Part shown: positions 25,410 through 34,866 of the stretch, in pieces
How the letters are laid out: each line of letters opens with the position of its first letter
How positions within the stretch are numbered: position 1 is the first letter of the stretch
DNA from: Nocardia mexicana NBRC 108244
GTDB lineage: Bacteria; Actinomycetota; Actinomycetes; Mycobacteriales; Mycobacteriaceae
NCBI RefSeq assembly: GCF_001613165.1
Contig: NZ_BDBV01000020.1
Coordinates: 1 to 64,000 of the forward strand
DNA: 64,000 bases
Direction: 5' to 3'
The notes under the pieces: generated by a model
Database searches by the model: none
Seen by the model: the letters and a program-made list of their open reading frames with translations, nothing else
What the model was told of the DNA's origin: nothing
Position numbers and translations under genes: made by a program

Positions 25410-26639
25410 TCATCGGTGTGCCGGGGCGGGGTAGTCGTCGAGTTCGACCGTGTTGGCCAATCGCTGCATGCCGCGGCCGGTCAACCGTTTCGGCAGATAG
25501 GGCAGCATTCGGATGGATCGGTTGCGCAGCCACAGCTGCACCGGCGAGTCCGGCATCAGGCCGCCGTCGCCGGCGCCGCGGGCGAATTCCTGTGCCTGGC
25601 GGGCGAATCCGCGCATCTTGCGTTCGTAGGTGGGATAGGCGAGGTGGTGGTCGCCGTCGGCGGTCACGAGTTCACCGGCGAGGATATACGCTCCGACCAG
25701 CGCCAGGCTGGTGCCGATACCGGACATCGGTGAGGCGCAGTAGGCCGCGTCCCCGAGCAATACGGACCGGCCGCGCGACCAGGCCGGCATCTGGACCTGG
25801 CTGACCCGATCGAAGTAGAACTCCGGCGCGTCCCAGATCGCGGACAGCATCCGCGGGATCTCCCACCCGCCACCTTCGAAGGCGCGCACCACGATTCGTT
25901 TCTGCGCGTCGACATCATCCCGGTCGTAGCGCAGCGGCGCCGAACGCAGGAAGAACCCCGCCAGGGCCGCATCCGTACCGGCCTGCGGGGACAATCCGGC
26001 CGTTCGGCCCGGGCGCCCGTCACCGCCGGGGATGGTGTACATCAACTGCCAGCCTTCGAGATCCAGGGACGTGGGCGTGGAGTACAGCGCTATGTAGCAG
26101 CCGAGATCGCGAACGAACTGCTCATCGCGACCGAACTGCAGCCTGCGGACGGTGGAGTGCACACCGTCCGCTCCGATCAGCAGGTCGAATCGACGCGGCT
26201 CCCCGGTCTCGAACTCGACGTGCACGCCCGTCTCGTCCTGTGCGACCGCGGTGATCGAATCACCGAAGACATAGTCGACATCGTCGCGGGTGACGCCGTG
26301 GATGATCCGAGCGAGATCGGTGCGCCGGATCGCCATCTCCGCGATCGGTCCGCCCGAGTCGCCGAAAACCTCGGGACTCATCGTCGCGACTCGCTTGCCC
26401 CTGTGGTCGACGAACGCCATGCCGCGGGCTCCGGCGTGCGCCTCGAACACCTGGCCGACGATGCCCATCCGCTCCGCGACCTGCCGGGCGGTGCCGCGAA
26501 TATCGACCCGGTGGCCGCCGGTACGCGGTGCGGGCGACCGCTCCACGACGGTCGGGTGGAACCCGAACCGGTGCAGCCAGTACGCCAGTGCCGGACCCGC
26601 GATCCCCGCGCCGGAAATCAGAACACTTCGGTTCCGCAT
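25410..26639 (-). CDS. FAD-dependent monooxygenase (PHBH-like)
   Basis: 409 residues. GxGxxG FAD motif at residues 8-13 (VLISGAGIAGPALAYWLHRFG), the DG motif (LLIGADGVHSTVRR, about residue 155-170) and the second FAD motif GDAAYCASPMSGIGTSLALV (about 285). This is the class A flavoprotein monooxygenase layout used for aromatic hydroxylation and antibiotic inactivation or tailoring. The substrate is unknown. ATG 26639 has an AAGGAGA ribosome site. It diverges from a GntR-TetR fusion regulator across an operator-rich gap. Confidence 0.88.
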   Translation of the reverse strand: MRNRSVLISGAGIAGPALAYWLHRFGFHPTVVERSPAPRTGGHRVDIRGTARQVAERMGIVGQVFEAHAGARGMAFVDHRGKRVATMSPEVFGDSGGPIAEMAIRRTDLARIIHGVTRDDVDYVFGDSITAVAQDETGVHVEFETGEPRRFDLLIGADGVHSTVRRLQFGRDEQFVRDLGCYIALYSTPTSLDLEGWQLMYTIPGGDGRPGRTAGLSPQAGTDAALAGFFLRSAPLRYDRDDVDAQKRIVVRAFEGGGWEIPRMLSAIWDAPEFYFDRVSQVQMPAWSRGRSVLLGDAAYCASPMSGIGTSLALVGAYILAGELVTADGDHHLAYPTYERKMRGFARQAQEFARGAGDGGLMPDSPVQLWLRNRSIRMLPYLPKRLTGRGMQRLANTVELDDYPAPAHR

Positions 26640-26704
26640 GAGCTTCTCCTTGTTCGATACGATGTATCGCCGCCGCGTACAAATTATCTGTATCAGGAGA
26701 TAGA

Positions 26705-26721
26705 CAGCCATTTTATGGCTG
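26705..26721. promoter_or_regulatory. Short perfect inverted repeat
   Basis: CAGCCAT, a TTT spacer and ATGGCTG form a perfect 7-bp inverted repeat just left of a larger operator. It may be a second regulator site or a small hairpin in the monooxygenase leader. Confidence 0.4.
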
Positions 26722-26724
26722 GAA

Positions 26725-26761
26725 AAGTGTACTATTGCACTGGAATTGATCTAGTACACTT
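26725..26761. promoter_or_regulatory. Perfect 10-bp inverted repeat, operator of the fusion regulator
   Basis: AAGTGTACTA (26725-26734) and TAGTACACTT (26752-26761) are perfect complements with a 17-nt spacer. They lie in the gap between the monooxygenase and the GntR-TetR regulator, 22-58 nt before the regulator start. The long spacer is unusual for one dimer and could suit a regulator with two DNA-binding domains. Confidence 0.65.
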
Positions 26762-26783
26762 CCGCCTCGTGCGGGCCTGACCT

Positions 26784-27779
26784 GTGGATCGAGGGACTGT
26801 GCCGCCGTCGTCGACTCAGCGACCGGATCCGCCGTATCGGCAGATCGTCGCGGACATCCGTGCCCGGATTCTGTCCGGCCGGCTGCGGCCTGGTGATCGG
26901 ATGCCCTCCATCAGGCAGATCGCCCAGCGGTGGGACGTCGCGCTCGCCACCGCCACCAAGGCGATGGCAATCCTTCGCGACGAGGGCCTCGTCGAAACGA
27001 AGGTCGGCTCCGGCACGGTGGTGGGTCCTCGGCGCGGCCGCACCGCCACCGCGCCCCTGCCCCCCTCGGCCCCGCCGCCCGGACCGCGGCCGGGCGGTCT
27101 CCCCAAATCGGCGATGACCCGCGCCCACATGCTCCGCACCGCCATCGCGATCGCCGACCTCGAGGGGCTCGACGCCGTCTCGATGCGTCGGCTCGGGGCC
27201 GAACTCGGCGTCGGGCCGATGTCGCTGTACCGGCACGTGGCGAACAAGGACGAGCTGGTGACGCAGATGGCCGATGCCGCCTTCGGGCCCGCCGCGCTCC
27301 CCGATCCGGGTCCGGAAGGCTGGCGCGCCAAGCTCGAGCTGATCGCCCGCCGGCAATGGCAGCTGTGCCGCCGCCACCTCTGGCTGCCCCGGGCCGTCTC
27401 GTTCACCCGCCCGCTGCTCGCGCCCAACATGATGGCCCACACCGAGTGGACCCTGCGCGCACTCGACGGCCTGGGGCTGCCCATGGCGACGCGGATGCGC
27501 GAGGCACTCACCCTGCACGCGCTGGTCATCAGCATCGGACTCGCCATGGCCGACGAGGCCGAAGCCGAGCAGAACACCGGCATCACGCTCGACCGATGGC
27601 AGCAGGCACAGCGGGCACGAACAGACGAGCTGCTCACCAGCGGCCGCTTCCCGCTGCTGGCGGCGAGCTCAGCGGAAACGGTGTCCGACCTCGACGCACT
27701 GTTCGAATACGGACTCGCCCGCCACCTCGACGGATTCGCCGCGCTGCTGGCGCCCCGTCATGTCCCGGACGGTAGGTAA
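26784..27779 (+). CDS. GntR-TetR fusion transcription regulator
   Basis: 331 residues. An N-terminal GntR-type winged helix (residues about 16-80: PPYRQIVADIRARILSGRLR, MPSIRQIAQRWDVALATATKA) is followed by a Pro-rich linker of about 30 residues. A TetR helix-turn-helix starts at about residue 110 (HMLRTAIAIADLEGLDAVSMR, LGVGPMSLYRHVANKDELV), and a TetR_C-type ligand domain completes the protein. Having two DNA-binding domains in one chain is unusual but known. It probably controls the divergent FAD monooxygenase operon. GTG 26784 is given; GTG 26799, with GAGGG just before it, is an alternative. Confidence 0.85.
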   Translation: MDRGTVPPSSTQRPDPPYRQIVADIRARILSGRLRPGDRMPSIRQIAQRWDVALATATKAMAILRDEGLVETKVGSGTVVGPRRGRTATAPLPPSAPPPGPRPGGLPKSAMTRAHMLRTAIAIADLEGLDAVSMRRLGAELGVGPMSLYRHVANKDELVTQMADAAFGPAALPDPGPEGWRAKLELIARRQWQLCRRHLWLPRAVSFTRPLLAPNMMAHTEWTLRALDGLGLPMATRMREALTLHALVISIGLAMADEAEAEQNTGITLDRWQQAQRARTDELLTSGRFPLLAASSAETVSDLDALFEYGLARHLDGFAALLAPRHVPDGR

Positions 27780-27822
27780 TCCGGCAGTCGGATCGTCGAG
27801 TTCGCGAATATGCGGTGATTCG

Positions 27823-29052
27823 TCACTGTGCGGCAACGGTTTCGGGGGAGTGGGTGGCGCGCGAACCGGAGGCGAGAGTGGCGACCAGAACGGCTGCGGC
27901 GAGGACGAGTATGCCCACATAGCCCGCCAGTCCGGCCCAGCCGTGCCAGCTGTAGGCGAGTCCGGCGGCGGCGCCGACTATCGAGCTGCCGAGGTAGTAG
28001 GCGAACAGGTAGAGGGAGGAGGCGGCGGCGCGGTTGCCGGTGGCGGCGGCGCCGACCCAGCCGCTGGCCACCGAGTGGGCGGCGAAAAAGCCTGCGGTGC
28101 AGAGGAGTACGCCGAGCAGGATGAGCGGGAGGTTGTCGGGGATCGTGATCACGAGCCCGACGGCCATGGCGCAGATCGAGATCGCCAGCACCCGCGCGCG
28201 GCCGTGGCGGTCGGCCAGGCGACCGGCCGCGGCGGAGGTGACCGTGCCCGCCAGGTACATCACGAATACCAATCCCACTGTGGCGGCGGACAGTCCGAAC
28301 GGTTCCGTGGTGAGGCGGTAGCCGAGGAAGTTGTACATCGAGACGAAGCTGCCCATCAGGACGAAGGCCAGCCCGAACAGCGGCAGCAGCGTCCGGTGCC
28401 GCAGATGGCCGGCGAAATCGGCTGCCAGCGAACGGATTCCGAGCGGGCGCGGCACGAACTGCCGCGAGGCGGGCAGGCAGCGCACGAACCACACCGTGCA
28501 CAGCGCCGCGGCCACCGCCAGGACCGCATCGCCCCACCGCCACGACCCCAGCTCCAGGGTGAACGCCGGAATGAGCCGTCCCGCAAGGCCTCCGATGCTG
28601 GTGCCCGCCACGTACACGCCCATCGCCGCGCCGAGCCCGCCCGCGCCGATCTCCTCGGCCAGGTACGCCATCGCCACCGCCGGGACCCCGGCCAGCGCCA
28701 GGCCCTGCAGCGCCCGACCCGCCAGCAGCACATCCAGTGACGGGCTCAACGGCAGCAGCAGGCCGATCACGCTCGCCGCCACCGCCGACGCGATCATCAC
28801 CCGGGTGCGGCCGAACCGGCCGGACAGCACGCTCACCGGCACGATCGCGATCGCCAGCAGCCCGGTGGTCAGCGATACCGCCAGCGCCGCGTGCGCCGGC
28901 GTCGCCCCGAACGCCGCCGACAGGCTCGGCAGCAGCGCCTGCGCGCTGTACATCGAGGCGAAGGTGGTCAGCCCCGCGGCGAACAGCGCCAGCGCGATCC
29001 GGCGCTCGTGTGCCGCGGTATCGGTCGAGGTGGCGGCGGCTGCGGTGGACAT
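27823..29052 (-). CDS. MFS transporter
   Basis: 409 residues with about twelve hydrophobic segments. The family signature appears in the loop after helix 2 (VLSGRFGRTRVMIASAV), and a second copy occurs after helix 8 (AGRLADRHGRARVLAIS). Near helix 1, ALLPSLSAAFG is typical of the AraJ/YnfM-like drug:proton antiporter group. The substrate is unknown. ATG 29052 is the start; longer forms reach into the divergent LysR gene. The LysR gene and a shared inverted repeat suggest regulation by it. Confidence 0.85.
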   Translation of the reverse strand: MSTAAAATSTDTAAHERRIALALFAAGLTTFASMYSAQALLPSLSAAFGATPAHAALAVSLTTGLLAIAIVPVSVLSGRFGRTRVMIASAVAASVIGLLLPLSPSLDVLLAGRALQGLALAGVPAVAMAYLAEEIGAGGLGAAMGVYVAGTSIGGLAGRLIPAFTLELGSWRWGDAVLAVAAALCTVWFVRCLPASRQFVPRPLGIRSLAADFAGHLRHRTLLPLFGLAFVLMGSFVSMYNFLGYRLTTEPFGLSAATVGLVFVMYLAGTVTSAAAGRLADRHGRARVLAISICAMAVGLVITIPDNLPLILLGVLLCTAGFFAAHSVASGWVGAAATGNRAAASSLYLFAYYLGSSIVGAAAGLAYSWHGWAGLAGYVGILVLAAAVLVATLASGSRATHSPETVAAQ

Positions 29053-29088
29053 GACCTCAGCATCGACCCGCCGGGCTTCGAAAGGAAA

Positions 29089-29114
29089 TGCATAATAATC
29101 TACAAGTTGATGCA
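29089..29114. promoter_or_regulatory. LysR-type operator between MFS and LysR genes
   Basis: TGCAT (29089-29093) and ATGCA (29110-29114) form an inverted repeat around AT-rich sequence, in the divergent gap. It lies inside the LysR frame if the upstream ATG 29088 were used, which argues for the later start. Confidence 0.45.
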
Positions 29115-29153
29115 CTGACAGCATTAGCGCAGCTCCCGCCCGAAAGGTGCGCC

Positions 29154-30041
29154 GTGCCGAGTGACGATTTGCACTGGTTCCTGACCCTCGCCGAGCTGGA
29201 ACGCGTCGGTGCCGCCGCCGACCAACTACACCTCGCCCAGCCCACGCTGTCGCGGATGCTGGCCCGGCTCGAACACCGCCTCGGGGTGCGGCTGTTCGAC
29301 CGCCACGGAAAACGCCTGACGCTCAACGACTTCGGGCGCGTCTATTACGAGCACGCTCGCCGGGCCCAGGCCGAACTGGACGCCGCCGGTCGGGAGCTGT
29401 CCGATCTCGCCAATCCGGCCAAAGGCGTGGTACGGCTGACGTTTCTGCACTCGGGCGGGGCGCGGCTGGTGCCGGAGCTCGTCGCCGGGTTCCGCCGGAT
29501 TTCGGGCCGCATCACCTTCTCCCTCAGCCAGGACGACGCCGGGGCCGTGACGAGCCGCGTGCTGGACGGGGCCGCGGATCTGGGTCTGGTGTCTCCGAGA
29601 CCCGCCGCCGCGGGCCTCGGCTGGCGCACCCTGCTGCGACAGCGCCTCGCGTTGGGAGTCCCCGCCGACCACCGGCTCGCGGGGCGGCGCCAGGTCCGCC
29701 TGGCCGAGGCCGCCGACGCCGAATTTGTCGCCATGCCCACCGGCTTCGGAATGCGCCGCATCCTCGACGACCTCTGTGCCGCAGCGGATTTCCGCCCGCA
29801 CATCGACCTCGAAGCCAGCGACCTGGTCACCGTCGCCGGACTGGTGGCCGCCGGGCTCGGGGTCGCGCTGCTGCCGATGGAGGAACCGCCGATCCGGGGC
29901 CCGCACACCGGTCCGGTGCTGGTTCCGCTCGCCGATCCGGGTGCGGCCCGCGCCGTCGGCCTGATCTGGTCGGCGAACGCCGTGCCGTCGGACGCCGTGC
30001 GCCGTTTCCGCGACTTCGCCTTCGACTGGGCCCAGCGGTGA
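29154..30041 (+). CDS. LysR-family regulator
   Basis: 295 residues. N-terminal helix-turn-helix (LHWFLTLAELERVGAAADQL, then LAQPTLSRMLARLEHRLGVRLFDR) and a LysR substrate-binding domain (residues about 90-290, for example GLVAAGLGVALLPME near the end). GTG 29154 has an AAGG ribosome site and begins right before the conserved helix. An ATG at 29088 is in frame but would run through the putative operator. It diverges from the MFS gene, so it likely regulates it. Confidence 0.88.
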   Translation: MPSDDLHWFLTLAELERVGAAADQLHLAQPTLSRMLARLEHRLGVRLFDRHGKRLTLNDFGRVYYEHARRAQAELDAAGRELSDLANPAKGVVRLTFLHSGGARLVPELVAGFRRISGRITFSLSQDDAGAVTSRVLDGAADLGLVSPRPAAAGLGWRTLLRQRLALGVPADHRLAGRRQVRLAEAADAEFVAMPTGFGMRRILDDLCAAADFRPHIDLEASDLVTVAGLVAAGLGVALLPMEEPPIRGPHTGPVLVPLADPGAARAVGLIWSANAVPSDAVRRFRDFAFDWAQR

Positions 30042-30222
30042 ACGACGCCCCGGTCCGCGGGCGGCACGGTCGGCTACCCGGGGTAGCGGCGGGGGAAACC
30101 TTCCGGAACGCGCCTGTGACCTGGTGGTAGCCGCATATTCACTGGGCGGTGTCGGTGGTCCGCGTTAAACTTTCATCACACGACACGACACGTTCGAGAC
30201 CGGAAGCAGGCCATAGCACCTA

Positions 30223-31329
30223 TTGCGAACCTCAGGCGACATCGGCGACCCGACAACTCCCCAGGCCGGCATCGGAGCCGGCGGCAACGGCTCGGGCCCT
30301 GCCGCGCGGACCGTTCGTTCCAGCATCGAACTCGCTCCCGAATCCGTCTTCGGCTTCCTCGGCTCGGCCGACGAGAATCTCCGTGAACTCGAAGGACTGC
30401 TCGACGCCGACATCCACGTCCGTGGCAATTCGGTGACGCTGACCGGCCGGGCCGCCGACGTGGCGCTGGCCGAGCGTGTGATCGAGCAGCTGGTGGCCCT
30501 GACCGGCCGCAATCGCGTTGTGACGCCGGAGGCGGTCCGGCACACGTACTCCATGCTCACCGAGGGTTCCTCGGACTCCCCGGCCGAGGTGCTGAGCCTG
30601 GACATCCTGTCCCGCCGCGGCAAGACCATCCGCCCCAAGACGCTGAACCAGAAGCGCTACGTCGACGCGATCGACGAGCACACCATCGTCTTCGGGATCG
30701 GCCCGGCCGGTACCGGCAAGACCTATCTCGCCGTGGCCAAGGCCGTGCAGGCGCTGCAGACCAAGCAGGTCAACCGGATCATCCTCACCCGCCCCGCGGT
30801 GGAGGCGGGCGAGCGCCTCGGCTTCCTGCCGGGCACGCTCAACGAGAAGATCGACCCGTACCTGCGCCCGCTCTACGACGCGCTGCACGACATGATGGAT
30901 CCCGAGGCCATCCCGAAGCTGATGCAGTCCGGTGTCATCGAGGTCGCGCCGCTGGCCTACATGCGCGGCCGTTCGCTCAACGACTCGTTCATCATCCTGG
31001 ACGAGGCGCAGAACACCACTCCCGAGCAGATGAAGATGTTCCTGACCCGGCTCGGCTTCGGCTCCAAGATCGTCGTCACCGGCGACATCACGCAGGTCGA
31101 CCTGCCGGGTGGGACCAGGTCGGGCCTGCGGGTGGTCAGCGAGATCCTCGGCGATGTCGACGACATCCATTTCGCCGAGCTGAACTCCAGCGACGTGGTG
31201 CGGCACCGCCTGGTGTCGGAGATCGTCGACGCCTACGACCGCTACGAGGCCGAGGACCGCCCCCAGCTGTCGCACTACCCGGGCAACCGGGCGCAGCGCC
31301 GCGCCGCAGGGCGGGCCGGTCGGCGCTGA
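30223..31329 (+). CDS. phoH: PhoH-like ATPase
   Basis: 368 residues. An N-terminal RNA-binding-like region (about residues 30-110: [21 protein letters not shown]) precedes the PhoH ATPase core, with Walker [14 protein letters not shown] at about residue 160, Walker [12 protein letters not shown] (about 255) and the SRxGLR-type [10 protein letters not shown] motif. It is closest to Rv2368c. It heads the phoH-ybeY-CNNM-Rv2365c-like-era operon. The TTG at 30223 is the first in-frame start; no strong ribosome site. The gap 30042-30222 holds only a 15-bp palindrome (GCTACCC-G-GGGTAGC at 30073-30087) that may end lysR transcription. Confidence 0.92.
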   Translation: MRTSGDIGDPTTPQAGIGAGGNGSGPAARTVRSSIELAPESVFGFLGSADENLRELEGLLDADIHVRGNSVTLTGRAADVALAERVIEQLVALTGRNRVVTPEAVRHTYSMLTEGSSDSPAEVLSLDILSRRGKTIRPKTLNQKRYVDAIDEHTIVFGIGPAGTGKTYLAVAKAVQALQTKQVNRIILTRPAVEAGERLGFLPGTLNEKIDPYLRPLYDALHDMMDPEAIPKLMQSGVIEVAPLAYMRGRSLNDSFIILDEAQNTTPEQMKMFLTRLGFGSKIVVTGDITQVDLPGGTRSGLRVVSEILGDVDDIHFAELNSSDVVRHRLVSEIVDAYDRYEAEDRPQLSHYPGNRAQRRAAGRAGRR

Positions 31330-31359
31330 GCGCGAAGTGCAGCCCATTAGGCTGACAGG

Positions 31360-31914
31360 GTGAGTATCGAGATCGCCAACGAGTCGGGTATGGACGTATC
31401 CGAGGAGGAACTGGTCAGCGTCGCACGCTTCGCGATCGGGCGGATGGACGTGCATCCGGCCGCGGAGCTGTCGATGGTGCTGGTCGATCTCGATACCATG
31501 GCCGACCTGCACATGCGCTGGATGGATCTGCCGGGTCCGACCGATGTGATGTCGTTCCCGATGGACGAGCTGGAGCCGGGCGGCAGGCCCGATGGCAGCG
31601 AACCGGGTCCGTCGATGCTCGGCGATATCGTGCTGTGCCCCGAGTTCGCGGCCGCGCAGGCGACCAAGGCGGGGCATTCGGTCGATCACGAGCTGGCGCT
31701 GCTGACCGTGCACGGCGTGCTGCATCTGCTCGGCTACGACCACGCCGAGCCCGAAGAGGAGAAGGAGATGTTCGGCCTGCAGAACCGGCTGCTCGCCGAA
31801 TGGTACGAGAGCCTGCGCGAGGCGCAGCGCCGTGCCGAACTCGCCGAACGCGACAGGCGGCTGCTGGGCAAGACCGGGTTCACCGCGCCCGGTGATCCCC
31901 TGGATCCCGCGTGA
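31360..31914 (+). CDS. ybeY: YbeY endoribonuclease
   Basis: 184 residues with the zinc motif [16 protein letters not shown] (H-x3-H-x5-H) at about residues 115-125, and the [10 protein letters not shown] strand. YbeY matures 16S rRNA and joins 70S ribosome quality control. The family C-terminus is extended here by about 25 residues. GTG 31360 lies 30 nt after phoH; the stop codon overlaps the next start by 4 bp (Rv2367c in mycobacteria). Confidence 0.92.
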   Translation: MSIEIANESGMDVSEEELVSVARFAIGRMDVHPAAELSMVLVDLDTMADLHMRWMDLPGPTDVMSFPMDELEPGGRPDGSEPGPSMLGDIVLCPEFAAAQATKAGHSVDHELALLTVHGVLHLLGYDHAEPEEEKEMFGLQNRLLAEWYESLREAQRRAELAERDRRLLGKTGFTAPGDPLDPA

Positions 31915-33314
31915 ATTCTCTGGTCCTGCTGATACTGGCGGTACTGCTGGTCCCGGTGGGCGGCGTGTTCGCCGCCGTGGACGCGTCCCTGGCCACCATC
32001 TCACCCGCCCGCGTCGAGGATCTGGTGCGGGCCGACCGGGGCGGCGCCCGGCGGTTGTCCCGGATCGTCGTGGACCGTCCCCGATACGTGAATCTCGTTG
32101 TGCTGCTTCGCCTGGCGTGCGAGATCACCGCCACCGTGCTGCTGGCGGCCGCGCTCAGCGACTGGCTCAGCACCGGCTGGGCGCTGGTGCTCACGGCGGT
32201 GGTGATGGTGCTGGTCGACTACATGGTCATCGGCGTCGGCCCGCGCACCCTGGGCCGCCAGCACGCCTATTCGATCGCGCTCGGCGCGGCGCTGCCGCTG
32301 CAGGCGATCGGCTCGCTGCTGGGGCCGGTGAGCCGGCTGCTGATCCTGATCGGTAACGCCATCACCCCCGGTAAGGGATTTCGCAACGGCCCCTTCGCCT
32401 CCGAGGTCGAGCTGCGCGAGGTCGTGGACATGGCCCAGCAGAGCGGCGTGGTGGACTCCGACGAGCGCCGGATGATCCAGTCGGTGTTCGAACTCGGCGA
32501 TACTGCGGCGCGCGCGGTGATGGTGCCGCGCACCGAGATGGTGTGGATCGAGGAGGACAAGACCGCGGCACAGGCGATGTCGCTGGCGGTGCGGTCCGGG
32601 CATTCGCGGATTCCCGTGATCGGCGAGAACGTCGATGACATCGTCGGCGTCGTCTATCTGAAAGACCTTGTGCCGTACGCGGATCGGGGCAAGAAGGTGC
32701 GGGTGCGCGAGGTGATGCGGCCGCCGGTGTTCGTGCCCGACTCCAAGCCACTGGACGCGCTGCTGGACGAGATGCAGCGCCGCCGCATCCACATGGCGCT
32801 GCTGGTCGACGAGTACGGCGGCATCGCCGGGCTGGTCACCATCGAGGACGTGCTGGAGGAGATCGTCGGGGAGATCGCCGACGAGTACGACACCGATGAG
32901 ATAGCCCCGGTCGAGGAGCTCGGCGGCGGCAAGTACCGGGTGTCGGCGCGGCTGTCGGTGGAGGATCTGGGCGAGCTGTTCGGTATGGCGATCGACGAGG
33001 AGGACGTCGATACCGTCGGCGGCCTGCTGGCGCACGCGCTGGGCCGGGTTCCGCTGCCGGGGTCCAAGGTCGTCGCGCACGGGCTGCAACTGCGCGGCGA
33101 GGGCGGTGCCGACGCCCGCGGCCGGGTGCGGGTGCACACGGTGGTGGTCAAGCGCGCCCCGGACAAGTCGGATACGGAGAAGTCGGAGGCCGAGGGCGGG
33201 AAGCCGGTCACCGCGGAGACCACGGACGAGCATCCGCCCACCGCAACAGCGGGCTCGAAACGCAAGGGGCGCAACGGGTTTGCCGAGTACGAGGACGGAG
33301 AGAGCGATGACTGA
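31911..33314 (+). CDS. CNNM/CorC-family transmembrane protein (DUF21-CBS-CorC)
   Basis: 467 residues. A DUF21 membrane domain with about four helices (residues 1-150) is followed by a CBS pair ([20 protein letters not shown], about residue 204, and [18 protein letters not shown]) and a CorC/HlyC domain ([25 protein letters not shown] sequence, then [15 protein letters not shown]). Such proteins transport or sense divalent cations, especially Mg2+. The tail of about 60 residues is charged and disordered. It corresponds to Rv2366c and overlaps both neighbours. Confidence 0.9.
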   Translation: MNSLVLLILAVLLVPVGGVFAAVDASLATISPARVEDLVRADRGGARRLSRIVVDRPRYVNLVVLLRLACEITATVLLAAALSDWLSTGWALVLTAVVMVLVDYMVIGVGPRTLGRQHAYSIALGAALPLQAIGSLLGPVSRLLILIGNAITPGKGFRNGPFASEVELREVVDMAQQSGVVDSDERRMIQSVFELGDTAARAVMVPRTEMVWIEEDKTAAQAMSLAVRSGHSRIPVIGENVDDIVGVVYLKDLVPYADRGKKVRVREVMRPPVFVPDSKPLDALLDEMQRRRIHMALLVDEYGGIAGLVTIEDVLEEIVGEIADEYDTDEIAPVEELGGGKYRVSARLSVEDLGELFGMAIDEEDVDTVGGLLAHALGRVPLPGSKVVAHGLQLRGEGGADARGRVRVHTVVVKRAPDKSDTEKSEAEGGKPVTAETTDEHPPTATAGSKRKGRNGFAEYEDGESDD

Positions 33315-33753
33315 AACCCTGGAGGGCGAGGACGGCAAGCTGCTGGTGCTGGCGCGCGGTGCCATGGGGCGCACCGGCGGCGGCAGCGGCGCGGCGGTCC
33401 GCGACACCGACGGCCGCACCTACGCCGCGGGCGTCGTGGAGCTGAAGGCGTTGCCGCTGACCGCATTGCAGGCCGCGGTGGCGGCCGCGATCTCCAGCGG
33501 CGCCGAGGGCTTCGAAGCGGCCGTCGTGGTCGGGGGCCTGCGGCAGGACGCGGGAATCGCTGCCGTGCACGAGGTTTCGCCCGACGCGCGGGTCATCCTC
33601 ACCGATCGCAAAGGGACCGTGACCGAGACCGTCCAGGGTGGTGGCGACCCCTACGGGGTCGAGAACCCGATCGGCGGCGAGACGAACACCGGGCACGGCC
33701 GCGGCGCCCCGGCGGGCTTCGATATCGACACCGAATCCGAGGTGTTCGAATGA
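33307..33753 (+). CDS. Cytidine-deaminase-like pseudoenzyme (Rv2365c-like)
   Basis: 148 residues. Its core ([48 protein letters not shown]) lines up with cytidine deaminases. However, the zinc-ligand and catalytic motif His-Ala-Glu is replaced by Val-Glu-Leu, and no Pro-Cys-x-x-Cys is present. It is therefore probably not a deaminase; it may bind a nucleotide or have a structural role. It overlaps the CNNM gene by 8 bp and era by 4 bp. It matches the small gene between Rv2366c and era in M. tuberculosis by position. Confidence 0.75.
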   Translation: MTETLEGEDGKLLVLARGAMGRTGGGSGAAVRDTDGRTYAAGVVELKALPLTALQAAVAAAISSGAEGFEAAVVVGGLRQDAGIAAVHEVSPDARVILTDRKGTVTETVQGGGDPYGVENPIGGETNTGHGRGAPAGFDIDTESEVFE

Positions 33754-34667
33754 GCTCCGGCTCGTCGAAGGACGAATTCCGTTCCGGCTTCGTCTGTTTC
33801 GTCGGCCGCCCCAATACGGGCAAGTCGACGCTCACCAATGCCATGGTGGGCCAGAAGATCGCGATCACGTCCTCGCGCCCGCAGACCACCCGGCACACCA
33901 TCCGGGGCATCGTGCACCGCGAGCACGCGCAGCTGATCCTGGTCGACACCCCGGGCCTGCACCGGCCGCGGACGCTGCTGGGGCAGCGGCTCAACGACCT
34001 GGTGCGCGACACCTATTCCGAGGTCGATGTCATCGCCGTGTGCATCCCGGCCGACGAGAAGATCGGCCCCGGCGACCGCTGGATCGTGCAGCAGGTCAAG
34101 CAGATGGCGCCGAAGACCACCCTGCTCGGTGTGGTCACCAAGATCGACAAGGTGGGTCGCGACCAGGTCGCCCAGCAGCTGGTCGCCGTCTCCGAACTAC
34201 TGGGGCCCGAGGCCGACGTGGTCCCGGTCTCGGCGGTCAAGGGCGAGCAGGTCGAGGTGCTCGTGGACGTCATCGCCTCGAAAATGCCGGAGGGCCCGGC
34301 CTTCTACCCCGACGGCGAGCTGACCGACGAGCCCGAGGAAACGCTCATGGCCGAGCTGATCCGCGAGGCCGCGCTCGAGGGCGTGCGCGACGAGCTGCCG
34401 CATTCGCTGGCCGTCGTCATCGAGGAAATCCTCCCGCGCGAGGAGAACGAAGACCTGCTCGACGTGCATGCCCTGCTCTACGTGGAACGCCCCAGCCAGA
34501 AGGCCATCGTCATCGGCAAGCGCGGCACCCGGCTCAAGGAGGTCGGCACCGCCGCCCGCAAGCAGATCGAGCACATCCTCGGCACCCGCATCTACCTGCA
34601 CCTGCACGTCAAGGTCGCCAAGGATTGGCAGCGCGATCCGAAACAGCTGGGCAAGCTGGGCTTCTGA
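33750..34667 (+). CDS. era: Era, ribosome-assembly GTPase
   Basis: 305 residues. G1 GRPNTGKST (residues about 15-23), G3 DTPG, G4 TKID, then the C-terminal KH domain with IGKRGTRLKEVGTAARKQIE. Era binds the 3' end of 16S rRNA and acts in 30S assembly. The start ATG overlaps the preceding stop. In M. tuberculosis the amidase gene follows directly (Rv2364c-Rv2363); here a 2.8-kb gene is inserted between them. Confidence 0.95.
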   Translation: MSSGSSKDEFRSGFVCFVGRPNTGKSTLTNAMVGQKIAITSSRPQTTRHTIRGIVHREHAQLILVDTPGLHRPRTLLGQRLNDLVRDTYSEVDVIAVCIPADEKIGPGDRWIVQQVKQMAPKTTLLGVVTKIDKVGRDQVAQQLVAVSELLGPEADVVPVSAVKGEQVEVLVDVIASKMPEGPAFYPDGELTDEPEETLMAELIREAALEGVRDELPHSLAVVIEEILPREENEDLLDVHALLYVERPSQKAIVIGKRGTRLKEVGTAARKQIEHILGTRIYLHLHVKVAKDWQRDPKQLGKLGF

Positions 34668-34866
34668 GGAGATCCCCTGCGGCGCACCGGTCGCGCCGGT
34701 AACCTCTGGCGATACGCATCTCGATCACCGACGTGGGCCGTGCGAACCGCGCTGACGGGCAAGGCCTTTCGGTGCCGCATCGGTGCCGAGTCGAGGTGCC
34801 ACGGGAAACGATGCGGCCGGACGGCGCGATATCAGGGTGTCGCCGGTTGATGACGGAGGGGGCAAC

